From contig DASQLD010000626.1 in the NCBI GenBank assembly GCA_035630195.1, forward strand, positions 1 to 32,657: a stretch of 32,657 nucleotides of DNA, in the 5' to 3' direction. Below the pieces are notes generated by a model, which had not been told where the DNA came from, made no database searches, and was given only the letters and a program-made list of their open reading frames with translations. Shown in pieces: positions 1 through 7,319 of this stretch (position 1 is its first letter; the number at the start of each line of letters is the position of its first letter). Both the position numbers and the translations under genes were made by a program. The DNA comes from DASQDN01 sp035630195. GTDB taxonomy: Bacteria; Acidobacteriota; Terriglobia; Bryobacterales; Bryobacteraceae.

Positions 1-417
1 TGGTGTTCACCGATCGCGCCCTTGAGTGGCGAGCACGCGCTCGCCATCTCGGGAATTGCGCATCGAATATTGCTTGCCCATGGATTCGAACCTCTCATCT
101 CGATTACCCTGCTGACGGAAAGAACCATCGGCTGCGTGATCTCGATCACGTACGACAGGGACTTGCCCGGAGAAGACGAGCGAGCAATGACCTGTCACCA
201 GGAATTACTCAAGGAGTTGAATGAGCAGGGATATGTCCCCTACCGCTTGGGCGTCCAGTCGATGGACCAAATGCAAGGCTCGAACGGCTATAACCAGTTG
301 CTGCGCGCCCTGAAAGCCCAGATGGATCCCAACGGGATACTCTCTCCTGGCAGATACGAGCCACGCAATGCCGACGCGTCGGAGCGTATGTCGGAGCAGA
401 TCGAATACGGAAACTAA
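1..417 (+). CDS. FAD-linked oxidase, 4-cresol dehydrogenase / vanillyl-alcohol oxidase type, C-terminal part
   Basis: This is the last 138 codons of a gene whose start lies before the window; the frame is open from base 1. The opening WCSPIAP segment, the YDR motif, the YRLGVQSMDQM stretch and the terminal DPNGILSPGRYE are the C-terminal landmarks of the vanillyl-alcohol oxidase/p-cresol methylhydroxylase flavoprotein family, in which this cap and FAD-binding region oxidises para-substituted phenols. The substrate cannot be read from this fragment. In p-cresol methylhydroxylase the flavoprotein passes electrons to a cytochrome c, which is suggestive because the facing gene encodes a cytochrome. 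Its TAA stop overlaps the TAG stop of that convergent gene by 4 bp. Family assignment is fairly sure; the activity is inferred. Confidence 0.8.
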   Translation, partial: WCSPIAPLSGEHALAISGIAHRILLAHGFEPLISITLLTERTIGCVISITYDRDLPGEDERAMTCHQELLKELNEQGYVPYRLGVQSMDQMQGSNGYNQLLRALKAQMDPNGILSPGRYEPRNADASERMSEQIEYGN

Positions 418-2786
418 GGCTTAGGAGCCGCCGGCTTGGGCAGCGGTTTCACTTGGTTGTTGTGACTTGCAGCATCCTGCTTCAGAGCATTCAACTTCGA
501 AATATCCAGCGATCTCTTGGAAATTACAGATTCCGGCTGCTGAGTTCCCCCTTGGGAATTGCGGAAAGGAACACTCATGACGATCTCCCGGATCAATGTC
601 CTGGCGCGATAGCCGTCCTTTTCCAGAGTTTCCACGATGCGCTGAACGGTACAGTCGTCTCCATCCTGCAGGCTTCGTCCCAGCGCATAGCCTAGCATCC
701 GTCCCGCCAGGTTTCCTACGAATTCGCTTTTACGGCCGAGCAAAGCCATTCGCAGTTCCACCGGCCCGTTGAATTTCTCGCCCGAAGGCAACTCCCCGCT
801 CGCATCGACAGGTGTACCATCATCTTCCTTATCGCGCCAGCGTCCCATCCAATCGAAATTCTCGAGCCCGAATCCGATCGGGTCCATCAATTTGTGGCAA
901 GCGGCACACGCAGAGTTCGAACGATGCTCCGTCAGCTTCTCGCGCATGGTGAGCTTCTTGCCCGCCGCGCCTTCCGACTTCAATTCCGGAACATCCGGCG
1001 GCGGCGGCGGAACCGGTGTGCCGAGTAGAGTGTCCAACGCCCATGCGCCCCGCAATACTGGGCTCGTTTCCTTGTGGCGAGATGTCATCGCAAGAACGCC
1101 GCCGAGACCCAGTATTCCTGCCCGCCGATTGTCCGGCCATTGGACGAGCCGAAACTCGGAATCACTCAGACCCTGAATCTGGTTCTCAACTTGGTAGAAC
1201 TTGGCGAGCCGCTGGGTCAGATGGGTGTAATCTCCCGTCAGCAGTTCGAGAAGACTTCGGTTCTCTCCCAGAAGTCGATCGAACAGCAGCACAGGCTGCG
1301 CACGCAAATCGGCTGCGACTTCGGGCGTGTAATAGGATTGTAGTTCCGTAAGCAGCGGTACGACACGACCACCTACATCCTGCGTACCGAGCCACTGACC
1401 CACAAAGCTGTTGAGGAATGCGCGCGATCGAGAATCGTCGAGCATGCGGTCGGCCTGCTCGGCCAGAACCTTGGCGTCGCTCAGACGTCCCATGTCGGCA
1501 AGCCGCAGCAGTCTCTCATCCGGAATCGTGGACCATAGGAAATAGGAGAGTCTGGTCGCGAGCTCATATTGGCTAAGCGGATAGAGACCGGCCTGCGCAT
1601 GCTTCTGTTCAATACGGAAGAGGAACTCCGGCCAGACGAGCAGTGTTTTTAGCGATAGCTTCACGCGCTCTTCATAAGGATCGCCGCGCTCGGCCGCTCG
1701 ATCATACATGGCCATGAAACGGTCGATTTCCGTCGGGGTAGCCGGTCGTCGAATCGCCTTGGGAACCAAAGTTTCGAGAATCTGGCGAGCAGCTTTGCGC
1801 GGCTGCCCAGGTTGTTCGCCCGGTTCCATACCGAAGAGTCGATAGTGTAGAGCCCGCTTCTCAGGAGAAACCACTTCGGCTTTCTGGCTAATGGCGATCC
1901 GGCTCAATCTCGCGGTCGGATCATTCGAGACGATGGCGATACTGTGCGAACCGCGATTGAGATTGAACTGCAAGCGCGCGAGCGAAGGGCCAGGAACAGG
2001 TTTGCCCGCAATGATCCGGCGTCGCTGCAAGTTGAGCGTCCCCACCTCTCCTCCGTCCACGCGAAGGATGAGTTTCGTCGCTGGATCGGTCGTCGACTGT
2101 GCATTGCCGCCTACGATAAAAGTGACGGCAAGGTCGTAAGCGCCTTCAAGATATACCGGAATAGTGGCAGTAAATTCTGCGGTGTCGGAAGGAGTGAATA
2201 CTCTCGATAGCGCGGGCGTCACGATGACGCGATCCAATATCTGTTGAGCAGCCTCCATGTAGCGCTCGGTCAACACGGGAGGGACGTAGAGTGTTTCCCC
2301 GTTGGTGTCAAACCCTGCGCCGCCACTTCCGTCGGCCGGCAGCATCGCAGTCACTTCAAAGTCGATACCCAAAAGATCGCGAACGGTATTGTGATACTCC
2401 CGGCGATTGAGGCGGCGCGCGATGGAGGGACCCGCATAGTCGCCGATATTGCACGCGGTCTGGCGGAGCCTCGCATCGATCCACGTCGATACCCGTAGAC
2501 GGTCATCTTCGGAAAGCTTCGAGTCGCGCGGCGGCATCGTTCGATTGCGAAGCTGGGCCGACACATTGCGCCACAAGCCGCGATTGTTGTCCATCTCCGA
2601 GACGTTGGCGGCACGCAGAAAGGGCGCGTGACCTTTGGTGTTCTCCGGCTTATGGCAGCCGGCGCAGTTTTGCACGAGAACAGGCCGAATCGTTTCGGAG
2701 AACTCGTGATCGGGACCCGGCAAAGACTTTGTAGCTTGCGCCAGTACCGTGCCTCCGCAAGCGAGAAGAACAACAAGCGTGCGCAT
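414..2786 (-). CDS. DUF1592-family exported diheme cytochrome c-like protein (PSCyt1/PSD3/PSD5/PSD4/PSCyt3/PSD2)
   Basis: The protein is about 790 residues and begins with a short signal peptide ending near VLAQA. Domains in order: an N-terminal cytochrome c-like region with CxxCH (NCAGCHKPE, about residues 42-50); DUF1587 (RRLNRREYHNTVRDLLG); a carbohydrate-binding-module-like beta region (about 205-305); DUF1595 (AIRRPATPTEIDRF); DUF1592 (the LATRLSYFLW region); DUF1588 with a second CxxCH (CAACHKLMDPIGF); and C-terminal DUF1585 (GRMLGYALGR). The architecture is abundant in Planctomycetes and Solibacteres, and its function is unknown. Two heme c sites imply electron transfer outside the cytoplasm. 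I chose ATG at 2786, which overlaps the TGA of the upstream DUF1552 gene (TGATG); a TTG one codon earlier is also possible. The coupling supports a two-gene operon. Confidence 0.92.
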   Translation of the reverse strand: MRTLVVLLACGGTVLAQATKSLPGPDHEFSETIRPVLVQNCAGCHKPENTKGHAPFLRAANVSEMDNNRGLWRNVSAQLRNRTMPPRDSKLSEDDRLRVSTWIDARLRQTACNIGDYAGPSIARRLNRREYHNTVRDLLGIDFEVTAMLPADGSGGAGFDTNGETLYVPPVLTERYMEAAQQILDRVIVTPALSRVFTPSDTAEFTATIPVYLEGAYDLAVTFIVGGNAQSTTDPATKLILRVDGGEVGTLNLQRRRIIAGKPVPGPSLARLQFNLNRGSHSIAIVSNDPTARLSRIAISQKAEVVSPEKRALHYRLFGMEPGEQPGQPRKAARQILETLVPKAIRRPATPTEIDRFMAMYDRAAERGDPYEERVKLSLKTLLVWPEFLFRIEQKHAQAGLYPLSQYELATRLSYFLWSTIPDERLLRLADMGRLSDAKVLAEQADRMLDDSRSRAFLNSFVGQWLGTQDVGGRVVPLLTELQSYYTPEVAADLRAQPVLLFDRLLGENRSLLELLTGDYTHLTQRLAKFYQVENQIQGLSDSEFRLVQWPDNRRAGILGLGGVLAMTSRHKETSPVLRGAWALDTLLGTPVPPPPPDVPELKSEGAAGKKLTMREKLTEHRSNSACAACHKLMDPIGFGLENFDWMGRWRDKEDDGTPVDASGELPSGEKFNGPVELRMALLGRKSEFVGNLAGRMLGYALGRSLQDGDDCTVQRIVETLEKDGYRARTLIREIVMSVPFRNSQGGTQQPESVISKRSLDISKLNALKQDAASHNNQVKPLPKPAAPKP

Positions 2787-4150
2787 CAAGCCAAACCCTG
2801 CAGCGGTCCGGTGCTGTCGCCGAACGACTTCTCCTCAATTCCCATACGATTCAACATTTCGAGATAGAGATTACAGACAGGCGTGCGAACGGGCGCGCGT
2901 AGACGGCGGCCCGGCCGCAAAGTACCCTTCCCGCGACCCGCCAGAATGAGCGGCAAATCTTCGACGGCGTGCAGGTTGCCGTCTTTCAGAGATCCGCCGA
3001 ACATGATCATCGAGTTATCGAGCAGCGAAGTCCCGCCTTCATCAAGGCTCTTCACTCTCCCGAGGAAGTAGGCAAGCTGTTCCATATGCCAATCGACGAT
3101 CTTGCCGTATTGATCCCGCGTATTGGGATCGTTCTGATGATGCGAAAGAGAATGGAAGCCGCCGCGCACACCGCTTAGGAATGAGTAATCGTAGTTCGAC
3201 TGTGCGTCACCGAGCATTAATGTGCCAATGCGGGTCGTATCCGTCCAAAAGGCAAGGATCAAAATATCCATCATGAGCCGGAGATGCTCAGCATGATCTT
3301 GCGGGATACCCGCGACCGGTCGCTCCAGTGGGAACTTTCCGGCGTTGATCCATCGCTTCTGGGGCCGGAGCGTGGCCTCAAGTCTCTGCTCCACGCTGCG
3401 CACAGATTCAAAGTATTCGTCCAGTCGCACGCGATCCGAGGCGCTGCCATTACGCTTCAGCGACTTGGCGCCTTCAAGAACAACGTCAAGCACGCTCGCG
3501 TCGTCCCGTTGCAGAGCCGATAGCAGAGCCGGATCCTTAGGATTCACGCTGGAAATGACAGCGCCGCGCTTGTTCCGGAACAGCCGGTCAAACGCGAGTT
3601 GCGGGACAATTTCTTTCGGGACCGGCGTGTGCGGATCGCGCCAGGAAATGAACGATCCGTACATCCGCGCAAACCCGCCGCCGGCAACGTCGATGCCGGT
3701 ACGCGGCGCGTCCAGACCCAGTTCGATGCTGGGCAACGGAGTCAGCGCGCCGATACGCTGCGCAGCTAGCTGATCGATAGAAACGGCCCCGGTATCGAGA
3801 TCGTCCGCGGTCGTACGTTGGACGTAGCCGCCCGACAGCCAGATGGGAACCTTCGGCCAGTGTCCATTGCGACCGACAGAATTCTTATTCCACAAATTCT
3901 CAAGGAGAAGAAAGTCATTCTTAAAGGGCGCGAGGGGCTTCAAGTGATGCGTGATCTCGTAATCTTCCGCGTCGCCTGGAGGAGTCCAGAGTTCAGGTCG
4001 CACGCCATTGGGCATGAACAGGAAAGCCATGCGGAGGGGCGGCTCGCTCAGCCTCTCCTCACCCGCATGGGCAACGCTTTCGAGCCAAGGAAGGGCGAGC
4101 GCGACACCGGCCCCTTTTAGGATGGTTCTTCTTGCGATTTTCTTCTGCAC
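2786..4150 (-). CDS. DUF1552 family protein with HXXSHH motif, Tat-exported
   Basis: The 454-residue protein starts with a twin-arginine signal (RRTILKGAGVALALPWLE), so it is probably folded before export. The hallmark HSLSHH motif (about residue 340, PF07586) lies in GGFHSLSHHQND, and the C-terminal region has the family's MIMFGGSLKDGN segment. The biochemical role is unknown; members sit almost always beside DUF1592 cytochromes, as here, where the two genes share a TGATG stop-start junction. The start is GTG at 4150, with AGGA 8 bases upstream of it, and the Tat motif begins six residues in. No promoter is convincing in the 244 bases between this gene and the divergent CBM9 gene. Family assignment is secure. 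Confidence 0.92.
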   Translation of the reverse strand: MQKKIARRTILKGAGVALALPWLESVAHAGEERLSEPPLRMAFLFMPNGVRPELWTPPGDAEDYEITHHLKPLAPFKNDFLLLENLWNKNSVGRNGHWPKVPIWLSGGYVQRTTADDLDTGAVSIDQLAAQRIGALTPLPSIELGLDAPRTGIDVAGGGFARMYGSFISWRDPHTPVPKEIVPQLAFDRLFRNKRGAVISSVNPKDPALLSALQRDDASVLDVVLEGAKSLKRNGSASDRVRLDEYFESVRSVEQRLEATLRPQKRWINAGKFPLERPVAGIPQDHAEHLRLMMDILILAFWTDTTRIGTLMLGDAQSNYDYSFLSGVRGGFHSLSHHQNDPNTRDQYGKIVDWHMEQLAYFLGRVKSLDEGGTSLLDNSMIMFGGSLKDGNLHAVEDLPLILAGRGKGTLRPGRRLRAPVRTPVCNLYLEMLNRMGIEEKSFGDSTGPLQGLA

Positions 4151-4394
4151 AATTTTTTCCTGTACGACGTGGAGGGTCCCCGGCCTGAGTATATCAAGGA
4201 CAGGACTATGGCGGGCGTCAGATCTGCTTCGCTTTAGCGGATTGAAGTCCCCTCAACCGAGCCTTTGCGTAAGCTTGGTCGCTATGATGAACATGGCTAC
4301 TGAGCCGTACTTTGACATTTCCGAAGCGTCCCGCGCACGTTGTACTGTAAGGCGTGATTGTGATCTTGAGTCTGTATTGCCGGCGACGTGGAAA

Positions 4395-5186
4395 ATGCCC
4401 GACGTAGCCAAGTACACCTGCTATCGAACGAAGACGCCAATCGTCATCGATGGCAAGCTCGATGACGACGCGTGGCGGCAAGCTCCTTCATCCAACGCAT
4501 TCGTCGACATCGTCACGGGCGAACCGGCATGGTTCGACACGCGGGTTCGGCTTCTCTGGGATGACAAGCATCTCTATTTCGGCTTCTCGGCTGAGGAAAC
4601 CGACGTGTGGGGCACATTGACCGAGCGCGATTCGAAAATCTACGAAGAAAACGACCTTGAAATTTTCATTGCCGGCCGTGACGCATATTACGAATTCGAA
4701 ATCAATGCGCTCAATGTCATCTACGAAGTCTTCTGGATCTGGAAGGACGTTCATGGCCCGGGCGGTCGCTATTGGGGACGCCCGGAATTCAATCCCGAAA
4801 CACAGCGTGTAATGGTGCTCGACGGCGTTGGCGGCCACGTCCACGAACGCGGCGAGCGCTGGGGATTTCTAGACTGGGATTGTCCCGGTCTAAAGCATGC
4901 CGTACAGGTTGATGGAACCCTGAATCGGCGCGACGACATCGATCGAGGCTGGTCTGCCGAGATCGCCATTCCGTGGACCAGCTTGACGGGCATTGCCGAC
5001 GGCCGTTCCCTCCCTCCACAGCATGGCGATGTGTGGCGAATTGATTGTTCCCGGTTTGAAAAAATCGGACCGAACGGCGAGATGCTCGATCCTTGTGCCG
5101 GTTGGACTTGGAATCGCCATGGGCACTACGATTCCCACATCCCCGAGCTGTTTCCGGAGATCACGTTCTCAGAAGACTACGTTTGA
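4395..5186 (+). CDS. Carbohydrate-binding family 9-like protein
   Basis: A 263-residue protein with the CBM9-like pattern: an opening PIVIDGKLDDDAWRQA strand, then LLWDDKHLYFGF, then the EIFIAGRDAYYEFEINALN strand pair, an AEIAIPWTSL strand and a final RHGHYDSHIPE. In secreted enzymes such domains bind sugar chain ends; as stand-alone proteins the role is unclear. No signal peptide is visible. The start is uncertain: in-frame ATGs at 4284, 4287 and 4293 would add 34-37 residues, but codons between 4299 and 4392 show weak third-position GC and no family similarity, while codon bias changes sharply after 4395. Its end overlaps the convergent YHS gene by 10 bp. Confidence 0.78.
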   Translation: MPDVAKYTCYRTKTPIVIDGKLDDDAWRQAPSSNAFVDIVTGEPAWFDTRVRLLWDDKHLYFGFSAEETDVWGTLTERDSKIYEENDLEIFIAGRDAYYEFEINALNVIYEVFWIWKDVHGPGGRYWGRPEFNPETQRVMVLDGVGGHVHERGERWGFLDWDCPGLKHAVQVDGTLNRRDDIDRGWSAEIAIPWTSLTGIADGRSLPPQHGDVWRIDCSRFEKIGPNGEMLDPCAGWTWNRHGHYDSHIPELFPEITFSEDYV

Positions 5187-5341
5187 CTGGAATCGAGCCG
5201 CGACACGTACATTTCAGGATCCTCTGCAAACTTGTCCTTACATCTCGGCGAACAGAAGTAATACGTGTCCCCTTCGTAATCGTACTGCGCAGCCGCGGAG
5301 CGTTCGTCCACATCCATGTCGCAAACATGATCTCTGGTCAT
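5177..5341 (-). CDS. Small YHS-domain metal-binding protein (54 aa)
   Basis: The reading frame gives a 54-residue protein that is almost exactly one YHS domain: HVCDMDVD at the start (counterpart of the DPVCGMxV motif), a GDTYYFCSPRCKDKF core and an EDPEMYV tail. Cys7, Cys30 and Cys34 are the expected metal-site cysteines. YHS domains occur alone and in copper/heavy-metal ATPases, where they bind or deliver metal. The gene starts 39 bases after the stop of the sorbosone-dehydrogenase-type gene on the same strand, so they are probably cotranscribed. Its 3' end overlaps the convergent CBM9-like gene by 10 bp. No strong ribosome-binding site is seen before ATG 5341, which is the only start in frame after the upstream stop. 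It is short enough to be missed by length filters. Confidence 0.85.
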   Translation of the reverse strand: MTRDHVCDMDVDERSAAAQYDYEGDTYYFCSPRCKDKFAEDPEMYVSRLDSSQT

Positions 5342-5380
5342 ATCGATGAGATGCCGCCCGGGCCTGCCAGTTACAAGACC

Positions 5381-6673
5381 TTATTTGGCAGCGACACGCC
5401 AGATAACACCGCCGGTGTCATCAGCAACTAGAAGCGCGCCCGCCGCGTCCACGGCAACACCAACCGGCCTTCCGTTTGTCCTTCCGGTGTTCGGGTCCGC
5501 AAGAAAGCCGGTCAGAAAATCTTCAGCAGGATTAACCGGTCCGCCATTGCGAAACGGTACGAATACAACCTTGTACCCCGAGTATTGTGAACGGTTCCAT
5601 GACCCGTGCTGTCCAATAAAAACTCCGCCACGGTACTTCTGCGGGAACGCATCAGCCTTATAAAACACCATACCGAGTGAAGCGGTATGCGAACCCAGGC
5701 CGTAGTCGGGAACGATCGCCTTACTCACCAAGTCTGGACGTTGCTCTTTCAGACGCGCGTCAACGTGTTTCCCAAAATAGCTATAAGGCCAACCATAAAA
5801 GCCGCCTTCCCGAACGCTGGTGAGATAATCCGGCACCAGCTCATCGCCTAGATTGTCACGCTCATTGACAACGGTCCAAAGCGTCTTCGTGCCCGGCTGC
5901 CAGTCCATTCCATTTGGATTTCTCAGACCCGATGCGAAGATACGCTCGCCGCTTCCATCCGGATTGATCTCGAGGATGTTTGCTCGGCGATGCTCTTCAG
6001 CGATGCCGTTTTCCGCGACATTGCTGGCCGAACCCACCGAGACATAGATCTTCGTTCCGTCCGCGCTGGCTACCAGGTTTCGCGTCCAGTGATTGTTATA
6101 GCCACCTGCCGGCAAGTCGAGTATCTTCTTACCCGAGCCTTCGAGCTTTGTCTGACCTGTCGTGTACGAGAACTGAACGACGCCATCGGTGTTCGCGACA
6201 TAAAAGCGGTCATTGATCAGCAGCATTCCAAACGGCTGATTCAGACCTTCACAAAAAGTCGAGCGCGAGTCCACCACGCCATCTTTGTTCGCGTCCCGTA
6301 GCAGCGTGATGCGATCCGCGCTTGGACGGATATTACCCGCCTGCCGAAGCAAATCCTGCTTTATCTTGTCTTCAGGCTTTTCCGGCGGCTTGGGTTTGGT
6401 GCTGGCTTCGGCGACGAGAATGTCACCGTTGGGCAGGACGTAAATCCACCGAGGGCTGACCAAGTCACCGGCAAAGCGTTGGACAACAAACCCTTGTGGC
6501 GCCTTCGGCGTCGCTCCGGCCGGCCATTGACCGACAGTTGAGAATTTCTTGGTCTCTGCCGGTTTTGGCGCCGGGAGACTGGGTTTCGGCCCGTACCCCG
6601 CTTGTCCAGCGGAAAGATGTTCAGCGGAAAGATGTCCGGCAAAAAGAACAAGCGCAAACGGAAGAAGATGCAT
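5381..6673 (-). CDS. Sorbosone dehydrogenase-type (PQQ-dependent sugar dehydrogenase family) propeller protein
   Basis: A 430-residue exported protein with a signal peptide (MHLLPFALVLFAGHLSAEH) and the beta-propeller landmarks of the glucose/sorbosone dehydrogenase family: VSPRWIYVLPNGDILVAEA, a DANKDGVVD segment, GLNQPFGM, GYNNHWTRN, SGLRNPNGMDW, GGFYGWPYSYFG, FIGQHGSWNR and a closing GVAVDAAGALLVADD. Characterised relatives use PQQ to oxidise sugars in the periplasm; many homologues have no known substrate. The start is ATG 6673 with GGTGAG just upstream. It follows the bactofilin gene by 89 bases, with an inverted repeat between, and precedes the YHS gene. Together with the CBM9-like, DUF1592 and flavin-oxidase genes it suggests oxidative processing outside the cytoplasm, which is inference. 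Confidence 0.88.
   Translation of the reverse strand: MHLLPFALVLFAGHLSAEHLSAGQAGYGPKPSLPAPKPAETKKFSTVGQWPAGATPKAPQGFVVQRFAGDLVSPRWIYVLPNGDILVAEASTKPKPPEKPEDKIKQDLLRQAGNIRPSADRITLLRDANKDGVVDSRSTFCEGLNQPFGMLLINDRFYVANTDGVVQFSYTTGQTKLEGSGKKILDLPAGGYNNHWTRNLVASADGTKIYVSVGSASNVAENGIAEEHRRANILEINPDGSGERIFASGLRNPNGMDWQPGTKTLWTVVNERDNLGDELVPDYLTSVREGGFYGWPYSYFGKHVDARLKEQRPDLVSKAIVPDYGLGSHTASLGMVFYKADAFPQKYRGGVFIGQHGSWNRSQYSGYKVVFVPFRNGGPVNPAEDFLTGFLADPNTGRTNGRPVGVAVDAAGALLVADDTGGVIWRVAAK
6607..6636. repeat. 15-bp tandem duplication inside a signal peptide
   Basis: Two adjacent 15-bp copies (6607-6621 and 6622-6636) differ only at their last base. On the minus strand they add five residues, giving HLSA-E-HLSA-G close to the likely signal peptidase site of the sorbosone-dehydrogenase-type protein. 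The reading frame is kept. Confidence 0.85.
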
Positions 6674-6719
6674 TTAACTCACCACCCGTAGGACTGGAAT
6701 TCGGGTGATGGGTTTCACC

Positions 6720-6752
6720 GGCCGCGGTTTATCTCGTCGATGAACCGCGGCC
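6720..6752 (-). repeat. GC-rich inverted repeat between the bactofilin and dehydrogenase genes
   Basis: A perfect 10-bp stem (6720-6729 with 6743-6752, ggccgcggtt / aaccgcggcc) and a 13-base loop begin 10 bases after the bactofilin stop. No U-run follows on the minus strand, so it is not a classical intrinsic terminator. It could protect an mRNA 3' end or partly separate the two genes. Confidence 0.6.
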
Positions 6753-6762
6753 CTTCCGCTTC

Positions 6763-7218
6763 TTAACTGGCTATCTTCTCGGCTTCCTTGCGAACGATGT
6801 CGATACTTCCTTTGAAGTACGCGTCGTCCTCAATAATGATGCCTGTGGTTTTGATGTTTCCCACCAGGCTTCCTTCTTTGCGGATGGTGATCTTCTGCGA
6901 GGCTTCGACATCACCTTGCACCTGACCCTGAATGATCACTTCACGAGCCCGGACGTTAGACCTGGCCTTTCCGTTCGGCCCCACCGTGCAACGACTATTC
7001 TGCACATCGACGTTGCCCTTCACGTCTCCGTCGATGAACAGGTCTTCCTGGCTGATGATGTCGCCAATGATGGATACCGCTTTGCCGATTGCCGTGCCTC
7101 GCGATGTCTCAGGCGGTCTTACCTGCTGCATCGGCTGAGGCGCCGCGTAAGTTGCAGTGGCCTGCGGCTCCGGACGTTCCGGCGCCGCCACCGTATCGGT
7201 TTTCTTCTTTTCCCACAT
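6763..7218 (-). CDS. Bactofilin (polymer-forming cytoskeletal protein)
   Basis: A 151-residue protein with a proline/alanine-rich disordered N-terminus (about 1-42) followed by the right-handed beta-helix bactofilin domain (about 43-145). The repeating short strands are visible: SIIGDIISQEDLFIDGDVKG, then VRAREVIIQGQVQGDV, then IKTTGIIIEDDAYFKGSIDI. Bactofilins self-assemble into filaments without nucleotides and scaffold cell-shape or envelope proteins. The Lys-rich MWEKKK start may bind membrane. ATG 7218 is preceded by GGGAG at good spacing. It lies downstream of an ABC-F gene with a 101-base gap, so they may be separate units; a 10-bp palindrome (7272-7281) in that gap has no clear meaning. 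Confidence 0.93.
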   Translation of the reverse strand: MWEKKKTDTVAAPERPEPQATATYAAPQPMQQVRPPETSRGTAIGKAVSIIGDIISQEDLFIDGDVKGNVDVQNSRCTVGPNGKARSNVRAREVIIQGQVQGDVEASQKITIRKEGSLVGNIKTTGIIIEDDAYFKGSIDIVRKEAEKIAS

Positions 7219-7319
7219 CTGATCGCTCCCTTCGATTTCTCGTGATGCGACCCCGGCAGGCTCCCACAGAGTTAGTACTAAAGCGCTATGAGGCCCAGTA
7301 TGCCACAGTATTCAGTTAG

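Noticed and set aside
4008..4394. N-terminal extension of the CBM9-like protein
   Set aside because: The open frame overlaps the divergent DUF1552 gene, has no family similarity, and its codon bias is poor before 4395.
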